The translations under genes were made by a program, and so were the position numbers. Below the pieces are notes generated by a model. That model worked only from the letters and a program-made list of their open reading frames with translations, was not told the origin of the DNA and made no database searches. From the NCBI RefSeq assembly GCF_947493875.1, contig NZ_CANLSU010000001.1, forward strand, positions 124,001-188,000: DNA of 64,000 nt, in the 5' to 3' direction. The stretch comes from an uncultured Marinococcus sp. Its GTDB lineage: Bacteria; Bacillota; Bacilli; Bacillales; Marinococcaceae. Positions 8,694 through 15,963 of the stretch are shown piece after piece. Position 1 is the first letter of the stretch. Each line of letters opens with the position of its first letter.

Positions 8694-8915
8694 TTAATTG
8701 GTTTCCCAGATAGTGTCTACATTTCGTTCCACGACTCTTGCGTACACTTTTTTAGTGACGATACCGTCGCTTGTGAAAAAGGCTTCCTTAGCAATAATGG
8801 TGTCCATTAATGCTTCTACCGCCGTTTCATCCACCGGTTCTGCCGGCTCTTCGATAGAAAGGGTAGTAGCTTTGCCGAAATCACTTTCAAAACGCAGCTG
8901 CAGTTGTTTGCTCAT
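8694..8915 (-). CDS. DUF2922 family protein
   Basis: This is a small cytoplasmic protein of about 73 residues, beginning MSKQLQLRFESDFGK and containing ALMDTIIAKEAFFTSDG and VYARVVERNV, which match the DUF2922 family as I know it. The function is unknown. AGGAGG lies just upstream and two adjacent ATGs (8918 and 8915) are usable; the second gives a spacing of 8. It sits between a DUF1659 gene and a YvrJ gene on the same strand. No catalytic motif is visible. Confidence 0.75.
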   Translation of the reverse strand: MSKQLQLRFESDFGKATTLSIEEPAEPVDETAVEALMDTIIAKEAFFTSDGIVTKKVYARVVERNVDTIWETN

Positions 8916-8951
8916 CATCTTCACCTCCTGTGTCTGAAATTACTGCCGGCT

Positions 8952-9179
8952 TTACAACGACGGAGCCGGGGCCTGCATGTTGTACTCATTGTTGCGCTGT
9001 ACACTTTGCACGACGTGAGGCTGGAGAATAGCAATGCCATCCGCAATTTCCTGCAGATCGTCGTCTGAAATCTCAGGATTGATATTGCGGAATGTTTTTC
9101 GTTTGTATTCGCCGCTGCCGTCTTCGCCGGGGCCTAAATAAAACTCAAAAGAAAGATTGGTTTTTGTTAATTGAGCCAT
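8952..9179 (-). CDS. DUF1659 family protein
   Basis: The product is 75 residues, opening MAQLTKTNLSFEFYLGPGED, with KRKTFRNINPEISDDDLQEIADGIA in the middle, the form of the DUF1659 family. The function is unknown. The ATG at 9179 is preceded by GGAGGTGAGAAAC; a GTG at 9188 overlaps that ribosome site and is rejected. It is the first gene of the three-gene minus-strand cluster, and a divergent gene begins about 125 bases away. The two families usually occur together, which supports both calls. Confidence 0.78.
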   Translation of the reverse strand: MAQLTKTNLSFEFYLGPGEDGSGEYKRKTFRNINPEISDDDLQEIADGIAILQPHVVQSVQRNNEYNMQAPAPSL

Positions 9180-9302
9180 GTTTCTCACCTCCTTTCACCG
9201 TATATATTGACGGGCCGAAGCAAAAGGGGGGAGGCAGCTGTGTTTATTTTATGGTGGTTATGGGAATATCACCATGGAATGTTAATCGAAGGAGGATTTA
9301 CA

Positions 9303-9941
9303 ATGAACGTACTGGTAATTGGAGCGAACGGAAAAATTGCACGCCACCTGGTGGAGGAATTGAAGGAAACGGATCACCATGTAACGGCGTTAATTAGAAA
9401 AGAAGAACAATCAGAAGAACTGAAGAGCCTGGGGGCGGACGAAACGATAGTCCGTGATCTGGAAGGAGATATTTCCGATGCTTTTGCCGGTAAAGATGCA
9501 GCCGTCTTCGCTGCTGGGTCAGGCGGTCACACAGGACCGGATAAGACCACTATTATCGACTTGTGGGGCTCGAGAAAATCGGTAGAAGCATCCAAGGCCC
9601 ACGGAGTGAAACGCTTCATCCAGGTAAGTTCGATGAACACGGATGAACCGGAGAACGGTCCGGAAAAAATGCGCCATTACTTCATTGCTAAACGTGTAGC
9701 TGATGACTACCTTGAAGAAAGCGGTCTTGACTATACTATTGTAAGGCCGGGAATGCTGACAAATGACGATCCAAGCGGCACAGTGGAATTAAAACAAAAG
9801 CTGAATGAAAAGGGTGAAATTCCACGTGCGGATGTGGCAAAGGTGATCGCGGCATCCTTGGATACGCCAGGTACTATCCGCAAAAAGTTTGATCTGATCA
9901 GCGGCGATCAGGAAATTGTTGCAGCACTTAACGAATTATAA
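9303..9941 (+). CDS. NAD(P)-binding SDR-like protein (YhfK type)
   Basis: This is a short atypical SDR-family protein of 212 residues. The N-terminal dinucleotide-binding motif is GANGKIARHLVEEL, and VSSMNTDEPENG followed by HYFIAKRVADDYL supplies the Ser and the YxxxK-like position. IVRPGMLTND is the usual later motif. It resembles B. subtilis YhfK and NmrA-like sensors. The substrate is unknown. ATG 9303 follows GAAGGAGG. The frame stays open upstream to a GTG at 9240 with its own AAGGGGGGAGG site, giving a possible hydrophobic N-terminal extension. Confidence 0.85.
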   Translation: MNVLVIGANGKIARHLVEELKETDHHVTALIRKEEQSEELKSLGADETIVRDLEGDISDAFAGKDAAVFAAGSGGHTGPDKTTIIDLWGSRKSVEASKAHGVKRFIQVSSMNTDEPENGPEKMRHYFIAKRVADDYLEESGLDYTIVRPGMLTNDDPSGTVELKQKLNEKGEIPRADVAKVIAASLDTPGTIRKKFDLISGDQEIVAALNEL

Positions 9942-9951
9942 GAAGAAAAGC

Positions 9952-9984
9952 AAACAGCCGGCTGTCCAGAGCCGGCTGTTTTTA
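9952..9984 (+). terminator. Terminator after the SDR gene
   Basis: AAACAGCCGGCT (9952-9963) and AGCCGGCTGTTT (9970-9981) form a perfect 12-bp stem with a 6-base loop and a T run. The CPBP protease gene starts 27 bases later and therefore needs its own promoter or readthrough. Confidence 0.9.
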
Positions 9985-10010
9985 CATAATGACCGTAGGA
10001 GGAAGCAGCC

Positions 10011-10610
10011 ATGATAAACAGTTCAGGCCCCCGAATTTCCGGAGGCGCCCTATGGTTAAACTTTTTTCTGCTGTTTGCAGTGGGTATTGGTATTATTGCT
10101 GCTGTGTTTCAGGGGGAGACCCTGATGTACATAAGCGGCTTGTTTCCCTTTAATACGGCTGCCGCCGATAGCTTTACCGGAGCCTGTACGGGAATAGCAG
10201 CAGGGTTTTTCGCCTGGTGGGCATACAAAAAGCAGTGGTTTTCTGTGCCGGACAATGCATATACCGATCTCTTAAAAGAACTGATCCGCCGCCGGGGGAG
10301 CTTTTGGGCTGTGACAGCCGGAGCGGCGGTGTCAGAAGAAATACTGTTTCGGGCAGCAGTGCTGGGAACGCTGGTTCTTGTACTTCCGGATATCTTTGCT
10401 TTGTGTGCTGCTTCATTTATTTTCATGCTGGTGCATGTGCCTCAATATGCCGGCCAGCAGCTGATTCATGCATGGATTTTCGCTCTGGGACTGCTGCTTG
10501 GCAGCCTGTTTTTATGGCAGGGAACGCTCTGGGGGGCTGCAGCTGCCCATGCCGGATACAATGCGGTTTCCTTTCTTATTTGGAAACGAAGTGAGGCCCT
10601 TCAGGAATAA
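10011..10610 (+). CDS. CPBP-family intramembrane metalloprotease
   Basis: This is a multi-spanning membrane protein of 199 residues with about five or six hydrophobic segments. The CPBP (Abi/CAAX) catalytic motifs are present: SEEILFRAAVLG (EExxxR), FMLVHVPQY (conserved His) and AAAHAGYNAVSF (HxxxN/B-like). Members of this family cleave membrane-embedded substrates or process prenylated or bacteriocin peptides; the target here is unknown. The ribosome site is AGGAGGAAGCAGCC. It is convergent with the LCP gene, only 20 bases away. Confidence 0.88.
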   Translation: MINSSGPRISGGALWLNFFLLFAVGIGIIAAVFQGETLMYISGLFPFNTAAADSFTGACTGIAAGFFAWWAYKKQWFSVPDNAYTDLLKELIRRRGSFWAVTAGAAVSEEILFRAAVLGTLVLVLPDIFALCAASFIFMLVHVPQYAGQQLIHAWIFALGLLLGSLFLWQGTLWGAAAAHAGYNAVSFLIWKRSEALQE

Positions 10611-10630
10611 AAATACTGAACCGGTGGAGG

Positions 10631-11527
10631 TCAGTAGCTTTCGCCTGCCTGATGACGCTCGAGGCGCAGCTGTGCTTTCTCCTGTTCTTCCGAAGGGACG
10701 AGATAATAGCTTATCCCATTCTCTTCAGCGGAAGCTCCCTGAATTTCAGTCGTCTGTATCTGGGCTAGGGCAGGAGTATAGTGATAAGAAAAACTGCGGA
10801 TATCCTGAAATGTCATATCCGTGTGGATGTGATCACCGAGGGCGTAAAGCAGTTCTTCCGCTTTCTGAAGTGTAGCCGGACTCTTTGCTTTCTCAAGCAG
10901 CGCTTCGAGCACCTGCTGCTGGCGGGAATTCCTTCCTAAATCACCCCGCGGATCCTGCTTGCGCATACGGACGTAGTACAGGGCCTGATCGCCATTTAAG
11001 TGCAGATCCCCCCTCGTGTAGGTGAAGGGCTTTCCTTCATCTTTGACGAATTCCAAATCGTTTTGAACTGTAACTCCGCCGTAAGCATCAACGACCTCCT
11101 GGAATCCTTCCATATCGGCTTCGACCGTAAAGTCAATGGAGGTGTCGAGAAACTCTTCCGCTGTTTTTTTTAGTAAAGGCATCCCACCATAGCTGTAAGC
11201 GTGATTTATTTTATCCGTGCCTTCTCTTCCTGGAATGGACACCCTGGTGTCTCGTGGAATATTAAAAAGGAGCGTGGATTCATTGCCGGAATGGACAGAG
11301 ATAATCATAATGACATCAGCACGGGAAGCTGTTTCTTCTTTATCTGTACCCGCTATCAGAATAATCTGTGGCCCGGAAACGGTAGTGGGTTCTTCCGGCG
11401 CTGTTTCCGAGGTGATCTTCTCTTTTTGTCCGGCAGTTATAGTGTAATAATAATAAAAGAGGCCGCCGAGAGATAGGAAGCATGTGAGCAGGAAAGTGAT
11501 CATAAAAAACAAGTATACGCTCCGCAT
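10631..11527 (-). CDS. LytR-CpsA-Psr (LCP) family cell-wall ligase
   Basis: LCP enzymes transfer teichoic acid or other glycopolymers from undecaprenyl carriers to peptidoglycan outside the membrane. The 298 residues begin with a membrane anchor (SVYLFFMITFLLTCFLSLGG), then the LCP domain. Key Arg and Asp residues are seen in TASRADVIMII, FNIPRDTRV, GGMPLLKKTAEEFL and GDQALYYVRMRKQDPRGDLGR. The last segment holds the conserved catalytic Arg cluster. The length is typical. A perfect sigma-D -10 element lies upstream (11569-11576). It belongs to the TagT/TagU/TagV-like family, but the exact paralogue cannot be fixed. Confidence 0.9.
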   Translation of the reverse strand: MRSVYLFFMITFLLTCFLSLGGLFYYYYTITAGQKEKITSETAPEEPTTVSGPQIILIAGTDKEETASRADVIMIISVHSGNESTLLFNIPRDTRVSIPGREGTDKINHAYSYGGMPLLKKTAEEFLDTSIDFTVEADMEGFQEVVDAYGGVTVQNDLEFVKDEGKPFTYTRGDLHLNGDQALYYVRMRKQDPRGDLGRNSRQQQVLEALLEKAKSPATLQKAEELLYALGDHIHTDMTFQDIRSFSYHYTPALAQIQTTEIQGASAEENGISYYLVPSEEQEKAQLRLERHQAGESY

Positions 11528-11568
11528 AATTGACCGCCCTATCTGTAAAAGTCAAAATCTCTATGTTT

Positions 11569-11576
11569 ATATCGGC
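11569..11576 (-). promoter_or_regulatory. Sigma-D-type -10 element before the LCP gene
   Basis: On the minus strand this reads GCCGATAT, the full sigma-D -10 consensus, 41 bases upstream of the LCP start. At the 15-base spacing the -35 position reads TGGA instead of TAAA, so the promoter is only half supported. Confidence 0.4.
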
Positions 11577-11617
11577 AGAAAAGGGAACATGTCCAGTAGA
11601 AAAGCTTGCTCCCTGCG

Positions 11618-11646
11618 TTGACAAAAAGAGAGCGTAACGTTATATT
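11618..11646 (+). promoter_or_regulatory. Sigma-A promoter of the M-box/mgtE transcript
   Basis: TTGACA (11618-11623), a 17-base spacer and TATATT (11641-11646) form an almost consensus sigma-A promoter. The M-box aptamer begins about 20-25 bases downstream. A perfect palindrome (11634-11655) overlaps the -10. Confidence 0.88.
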
Positions 11647-11655
11647 CAACGTTAC
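11634..11655. promoter_or_regulatory. Palindromic operator candidate on the mgtE -10
   Basis: GTAACGTT (11634-11641) and AACGTTAC (11648-11655) are perfect inverted 8-mers separated by 6 bases. The -10 hexamer of the mgtE promoter lies within the site, so a bound repressor would block initiation. I do not know the cognate regulator. Confidence 0.5.
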
Positions 11656-11664
11656 TGCTAATTA

Positions 11665-11892
11665 TAATCTCGTTAGGTGAGGCTCCTGTGTAGATATAGG
11701 CTTCTGCCCAAAAATGTCTAAAGACGCCAATGGGTCAACAGAATCCATCGAATTAAGGTGTTTTCTAATGAAGCTGGATAATACATTTTTATGCTATGCA
11801 GTGCTAAAGCTCGACGAAGGGGAACAGAACGGGCATATACGATGACTGGCTGATTATGCACGTCTTCCCAGCGATGGAAGGCGTTTTTTTGT
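11665..11892 (+). ncRNA. M-box (ykoK) Mg2+ riboswitch with terminator
   Basis: The leader carries the conserved M-box blocks in order: CGTTAGGTGAGGCTCC, TAGATATAGGCTTCTGCCC, AAAATGTCTAAAGACGCCAA, GGGTCAACAG, ATTAAGGTG, AATGAAGCTGG, ATGCTATGCAGTGCTAAAGC and TCGACGAAGG (to about 11820). An intrinsic terminator follows, CGTCTTCC (11861-11868) with GGAAGGCG (11876-11883) and a T7 run. In this family, Mg2+ binding compacts the aptamer and favours termination, so mgtE is made when Mg2+ is low. Confidence 0.95.
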
Positions 11893-11951
11893 TTGAAATA
11901 AGTGTCAGGCGGAAGAAGTGCAGCTGCCTGGCCTGGAGAGGAGGAAAGAGG

Positions 11952-13310
11952 ATGGAAAAATTAAACGAACAGGCACGCGAAGAGTTCGTGGAACTAATAG
12001 CGGAGTCATTGCAGCAGGAGCGCCTAGAAGCGTTTCGTGAATTATTTTTAGATCTGCATCCTGCGGACCAGGCAGAAGTGTTTCTCGAGCTTGATGAAGA
12101 ACGGTCAGTGGTTTACGAATTTTTGTCTCCGGAAGAATTTGCCGAAGTGTTTGACAGCTTTGAACCTGAAGTTCAAAAAGAGGTAGCTCTGCAGCTGAAC
12201 GACCAGTATGCTGCTGAAGTATACAACAATATGTATGCTGATGATGTCGCTGACTTTCTGGGAGAGCTTGAGCCAAGGCAGATGACCCATATTCTGCAGG
12301 CGATGGACCAGGAGGATGCCAACGACGTACGGGAATTGCTGGCCTATGAAGAGAAAACAGCCGGGGCCATCATGACAAAGGAATTTGTGTCAATTAAAGC
12401 AGCGGATACGATTGATGCAGTCATTGAACAGCTGCGACGGGAAGGGCCCGACGCAGAAATGATCTATTATCTGTATGTAGTTGACGAGCGGGATAAGCTG
12501 GCCGGAGTAGCATCGATCCGCGATTTGATTGTAGCGGACTCAGACCGGACCGTGGCCGAAGTGATGAGCAGCCGGGTCGTATCTGTGCATGTAGAGGATG
12601 ACCAGGAAGAGGTCGCCCAGCTGATACAGAAGTATGATTTTCTGGCAACGCCTGTTATAGACAGTGAAGGCAGGCTTGTCGGAATTGTAACGGTGGATGA
12701 TGCGCTTGATGTACTTGCAGAAGAAGCATCAGAGGACATTGGAGAAATCTCCGGCTCCCGTGGCTCGACAGACGTGAGCGTTAACGCCTTTAAAGCAGCA
12801 AGACTCCGCGCTCCCTGGATTATTCTGCTGATGTTTTTGGGGCTGTTTACCGCCCAGGTGATTGGCTGGTTTGAAAGCACGCTCGAGAGTGTCGTTTTGC
12901 TTGCAGCGTTTATTCCGATGATTATGGGATCGGCCGGAAACACGGGCACGCAGTCGCTTGCTGTATCCGTGCGTGCGCTTGCCACGGGAAACATCGAACG
13001 AAAAGGGCTGTGGCGGACGATCAGCCGGGAATTTTCCACGGGTATTATGATTGGGATCGCCTCAGGTATTGTAATTACGATATTATTGTATCTTTTTTAC
13101 GGGGAGCCCCTGATAGGAATTATTGTTGGTTTTTCCATTATGGTTTCACTGGGAGTCGCAAGCGTTATCGGTACGCTTGTGCCGCTTGTAATCAACAAGC
13201 TCAAGCTCGATCCTGCCATTGCTTCAGGACCTTTTATTACAACGCTCACCGACATTATCAGCCTGCTGATTTATTTCACGGTAGCTTCGTCACTCATCCA
13301 GAGTATTTAA
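11952..13310 (+). CDS. mgtE: MgtE magnesium transporter
   Basis: This is a Mg2+ channel of 452 residues. The domain order is: acidic N-domain (1-130) with the EEF/DLHPADQAEVFLEL superhelix motifs; two CBS domains (about 135-255) that sense cytosolic Mg2+; a plug helix; and five transmembrane helices. GSAGNTGTQSLAVSVRALATG is cut by the selectivity helix, and PFITTLTDIISLLIYF carries the ion-binding Asp of TM5. ATG 11952 follows GAGAGGAGGAAAGAG. The M-box riboswitch directly upstream supports Mg2+ as the substrate, and the length is normal for the family. Confidence 0.96.
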   Translation: MEKLNEQAREEFVELIAESLQQERLEAFRELFLDLHPADQAEVFLELDEERSVVYEFLSPEEFAEVFDSFEPEVQKEVALQLNDQYAAEVYNNMYADDVADFLGELEPRQMTHILQAMDQEDANDVRELLAYEEKTAGAIMTKEFVSIKAADTIDAVIEQLRREGPDAEMIYYLYVVDERDKLAGVASIRDLIVADSDRTVAEVMSSRVVSVHVEDDQEEVAQLIQKYDFLATPVIDSEGRLVGIVTVDDALDVLAEEASEDIGEISGSRGSTDVSVNAFKAARLRAPWIILLMFLGLFTAQVIGWFESTLESVVLLAAFIPMIMGSAGNTGTQSLAVSVRALATGNIERKGLWRTISREFSTGIMIGIASGIVITILLYLFYGEPLIGIIVGFSIMVSLGVASVIGTLVPLVINKLKLDPAIASGPFITTLTDIISLLIYFTVASSLIQSI

Positions 13311-13442
13311 GGGCAGGTTTTTCCAAAAGAATGATGAAAAGGGGGAGGCGCTGTCTCTTCTTTTTTTGTGGGCAGTTAATTAGATTAACATTTACGGGTT
13401 GTGATAAACTAACACTATCCTGGATGAAAAGGAGCGAGGGCT

Positions 13443-13916
13443 TTGCAGTTAACAACCTATACGGATTATGCATTACGGATGGTAATGTACCTGGCTGCTC
13501 ATGATGAAGACGAGTCCCTGCATAGTATTAAGCAAATATCAACTGCATACTCCATTTCATACAACCATCTGACAAAGGTCGGGCATGAGCTGTCGAAGCT
13601 TGGCGTCATTCACACGGTGAAGGGCAGAAACGGAGGAATTCGTCTGGCCAAAGAACCGGAGGAAATCAATGTTGGCTGGATTGTAAGGCAGACAGAAGAT
13701 AATCTGACGCTCGTGGAATGCTTTGATCCGGAATCGAACCAGTGCATTTTAGCAGGCAGATGCCGGCTCCAGGGTATTTTGGGAGAGGCACTGAAAGCGT
13801 ATTTGTCGGTGCTCGATAAGTATACGGTCAAAGACATCACAGCGAACAAGGAAATGCTTCATGGCCTGTTTGCAGCGTCAACGGCAAAAAACCAGCCGCC
13901 GATTTCTTTTTCTTAA
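13443..13916 (+). CDS. nsrR: NsrR, Rrf2-family nitric-oxide-sensing repressor
   Basis: This Rrf2 winged-helix regulator of 157 residues opens MQLTTYTDYALRMVMYLA. Three Cys in CFDPESNQCILAGRC have the spacing of the [Fe-S] ligands of NsrR, whose cluster reacts with NO and relieves repression of genes such as hmp. The start is TTG at 13443 with an AAAGGAGCGAGG site. No obvious NO-detoxification target lies next to it. IscR or another Rrf2 member is less likely, given the Cys pattern and the fit to NsrR of Bacilli. Confidence 0.85.
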   Translation: MQLTTYTDYALRMVMYLAAHDEDESLHSIKQISTAYSISYNHLTKVGHELSKLGVIHTVKGRNGGIRLAKEPEEINVGWIVRQTEDNLTLVECFDPESNQCILAGRCRLQGILGEALKAYLSVLDKYTVKDITANKEMLHGLFAASTAKNQPPISFS

Positions 13917-13991
13917 GAAAAGATATCATCGTGCTTGCCCCGGTCACGGTGACATTCGTTAATCATCCAGGAAACTAATTATACATAATAA

Positions 13992-14028
13992 AGCAGCAGC
14001 CCCGTGGATATGGGACTGCTGCTTCTTT
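13992..14028. terminator. Terminator between convergent nsrR and ktr gene
   Basis: AGCAGCAG and CTGCTGCT with inner CCC/GGG pairs (13992-14023) form a long hairpin, with T-rich flanks on the plus strand. It can serve both converging genes. Confidence 0.75.
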
Positions 14029-14045
14029 CATGGCCTAAATAAAGG

Positions 14046-14699
14046 TTAGTTTGTTTCTTCAAACCGCCGCAGATCGTTATTGTGGCCGATAGCAATAAGT
14101 ACGTCTTCTTTATAAAGACGATCCTGGGCTGTTGGAGATATATTAACGTCTTTTCCGCGGCGAATGCCCAGAACGGTGACGCCGTATTTGGCCCGGATAT
14201 CGAGCTGGGCCAGCGTCTTTTTATGCATGGACGCCGGTGCGGTAATTTCTATAATAGAATACTCTGCGGAGAGTTCGATATAGTCGATGACACGGTCAGA
14301 GACGAGGTGCTGGGCAATACGGTTGCCCATGTCATGCTCCGGGTGGATAATCTTGTCTGCCCCAATTTTATCGAGAACCTTATGATGGTGAAAGTTCTGT
14401 GCTTTTACCCAGACCGAAGGGATATCCATCTCCTTTAGTAAAAGAGTGCATAAAATGCTTGCCTGAAGATCATCACCAATAGCGACAATCACGTGATCAA
14501 AATTTGTAATCCCCAGGTTTCTCAGCTCTTTTTCATCTGTGCCGTCGGCGACGGCGCTGTACGTAGAATGATTGGTAATGTCGTCGAGTTTTTCTTCATT
14601 ATTGTCAATGGCCAGCACGTCATGACCGAGCTTGTACAATTCTGTACTGACGCTGACACCGAACCGTCCGAGACCGATAATGGCAAATTGTTTTTTCAC
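14046..14699 (-). CDS. ktrA: Ktr potassium uptake, RCK gating subunit (KtrA/KtrC)
   Basis: This cytoplasmic octameric ring subunit gates a KtrB or KtrD K+ channel. The N-terminal RCK_N domain has the nucleotide motif IGLGRFGVSVSTELYKLG and an acidic strand-end (AIDNNEEKL) for the adenosine ribose. HPEHDMGNRIAQHLVSDRV leads to the RCK_C domain (about 135-217), which in this family binds c-di-AMP. The GTG start lies behind AAAAAGGAGAAAG. No KtrB/KtrD partner is adjacent, as for ktrC of B. subtilis, so the A/C assignment is open. Confidence 0.9.
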   Translation of the reverse strand: MKKQFAIIGLGRFGVSVSTELYKLGHDVLAIDNNEEKLDDITNHSTYSAVADGTDEKELRNLGITNFDHVIVAIGDDLQASILCTLLLKEMDIPSVWVKAQNFHHHKVLDKIGADKIIHPEHDMGNRIAQHLVSDRVIDYIELSAEYSIIEITAPASMHKKTLAQLDIRAKYGVTVLGIRRGKDVNISPTAQDRLYKEDVLIAIGHNNDLRRFEETN

Positions 14700-14778
14700 A
14701 CGACTTTCTCCTTTTTCCGAAGCTTGGGGTCATTTTCCTGTAATGGTATCGTTAATGTACCGCCGCAGCCATGATTTG

Positions 14779-15171
14779 TCAAACAGAAGCCGGATGCAGG
14801 ACTTCATCATCTGTTAAAGCGGAACGGCCGGAGAAATACAGATGAAGACAGCGCTCGGTCTGCTTTTTTAAATTAACATTTAAATGGGAAGTCCGGCCCG
14901 AGCCGCCGTTAAGATAGTACACGTAGTGCGTGAAAACACCGTCATTTTCTTCAAAAAAGACCTGTATATTCTTTTTTTCCATGTAGAGGCGAAGCTGATA
15001 GAGATCGTGCTGAAGAGCATTGGAAGCTTGTTGGAATAAGCGTTCGTAGGGCTCCTGGAGACGAACATCAGAAGATTTAAGCGCCTTCGTATCGAGCGCC
15101 AGTACTTTTTTCACAATAGGAAGGAGAACAGCGTAATGGATAACGATATGCTCTTTTTCTGTCATAACCAT
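14779..15171 (-). CDS. YhjD-like conserved protein of unknown function
   Basis: This is a soluble helical protein of 130 residues with no signal peptide or catalytic motif. The pattern ALLPIVKKVLALDTKAL, LQEPYERLF, a Leu/Lys/Arg-rich helix, NIQVFFEENDGVFTHYVYYLNGG and a C-terminal LHLYF resembles the YhjD-like proteins of Bacillus. I hold that resemblance from memory and did not test it. The ribosome site is GGGAGAG. It lies 79 bases upstream of the ktr gene on the same strand and could share its transcript. Confidence 0.55.
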   Translation of the reverse strand: MVMTEKEHIVIHYAVLLPIVKKVLALDTKALKSSDVRLQEPYERLFQQASNALQHDLYQLRLYMEKKNIQVFFEENDGVFTHYVYYLNGGSGRTSHLNVNLKKQTERCLHLYFSGRSALTDDEVLHPASV

Positions 15172-15298
15172 TTCTGTTCTCTCCCTTCGTTACTGGTTAA
15201 ATCCATTATACGAATATATGTTCCCGTTTTTCAACAGAATTTTTCGTCTGCATTGAATTTTTTCAACTGTATAACTCGAATTTTTCTGGAAAATGGTC

Positions 15299-15304
15299 TA
15301 TAAT
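15299..15304 (+). promoter_or_regulatory. -10 element of the IDEAL-gene promoter
   Basis: TATAAT lies in an AT-rich stretch. At a 17-base spacing the -35 position reads TCGAAT, close to a weak TTGAAT. It would drive the small ORF at 15390 and the IDEAL gene. Confidence 0.5.
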
Positions 15305-15389
15305 GATATTATGTAAGCGGATACAATAAATTGTTATTCTTCACGGAGTTGTCGGACAATTAGTTTTATTGGCGTTAAAGGTGGGTATA

Positions 15390-15494
15390 GTGCAGTACAC
15401 ACAAAATTATTGGCAATCAATAGAGAGGCATTGGGAGGCCATGCGCGCGTCGCCCGCTTTAAAAAAGATCAGCGCCCGGCGGGTGCTGCAATAA
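15390..15494 (+). CDS. Possible 34-aa leader ORF before the IDEAL gene
   Basis: A GTG start at 15390, preceded by AAAGGTGGG, opens a 34-codon ORF. The peptide reads MQYTQNYWQSIERHWEAM and then a basic helix with SPALKKISARRVLQ. It ends 20 bases before the ATG of the IDEAL-domain gene, so the two could be cotranslated. Trp, Arg and Lys are enriched. No known family was recognised. The good ribosome site and its position downstream of a TATAAT support it, while its size argues for caution. Confidence 0.4.
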   Translation: MQYTQNYWQSIERHWEAMRASPALKKISARRVLQ

Positions 15495-15514
15495 GAACAG
15501 GGGGTTCGGCGAAT

Positions 15515-15808
15515 ATGTTACATCCAACTCATGAACAGCACTTTATGAAAAAAGTGAAACCAATCCAAAATGGAAGAAGACCTTCACGGCAGATTCTTCA
15601 GTCTCTATATGCTCAAATGATGATGGAGTACGCTGTGTTTGAATTTAACAGAGAGCGGCTTCTGCGCAAAATTGATGACTCCCTGGATATGCATGACGAA
15701 AAAGCTTTTAAGGAATGGACAGGGGCTTATAAAGAATTGATGAGTGAATATAAAGATGGCAAGGTATTATTCGAGCAAGGCTATAAATTAGAGCTTGAAT
15801 TTGAATAA
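15515..15808 (+). CDS. IDEAL-domain protein
   Basis: The product is 97 residues. The C-terminal half, QMMMEYAVFEFNRERLLRKI followed by DDSLDMHDEKAFKEWT, is the IDEAL domain, a short helical module found in several Bacillus proteins and named for its I-D-x-A-L core (here IDDSL). The function is not known to me. The N-terminal 35 residues are basic and probably unstructured. The ATG at 15515 has AGGGGG about 10 bases upstream; the frame is open further upstream but without a better start. A terminator follows at 15820. Confidence 0.72.
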   Translation: MLHPTHEQHFMKKVKPIQNGRRPSRQILQSLYAQMMMEYAVFEFNRERLLRKIDDSLDMHDEKAFKEWTGAYKELMSEYKDGKVLFEQGYKLELEFE

Positions 15809-15819
15809 AGACTTATATC

Positions 15820-15855
15820 AGCATCCTTTGGGCTCCGCCTGAGGGGTGCTTTTTC
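15820..15855 (+). terminator. Terminator after the IDEAL gene
   Basis: AGCATCC and GGGTGCT (ending 15850) pair around an inner region that can also fold, followed by T5. It closes the small operon before dcd. Confidence 0.7.
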
Positions 15856-15963
15856 ATGGCATGATAGATCAGGAAAAGCTATTGCCGGTTGTCGCGGTGT
15901 TGGCGTTTTTTTGCATTGTTCTTTATACTGGGAAAGAAAAGAAACGAAAAGGAGGCAGAGCTG

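Noticed and set aside
13311-13442. Rrf2/NsrR autoregulatory operator before nsrR
   Set aside because: Some AT-rich partial dyads are present (around TTGTGATAAACTAACAC), but none was symmetrical enough, and no clear -35/-10 pair was found.
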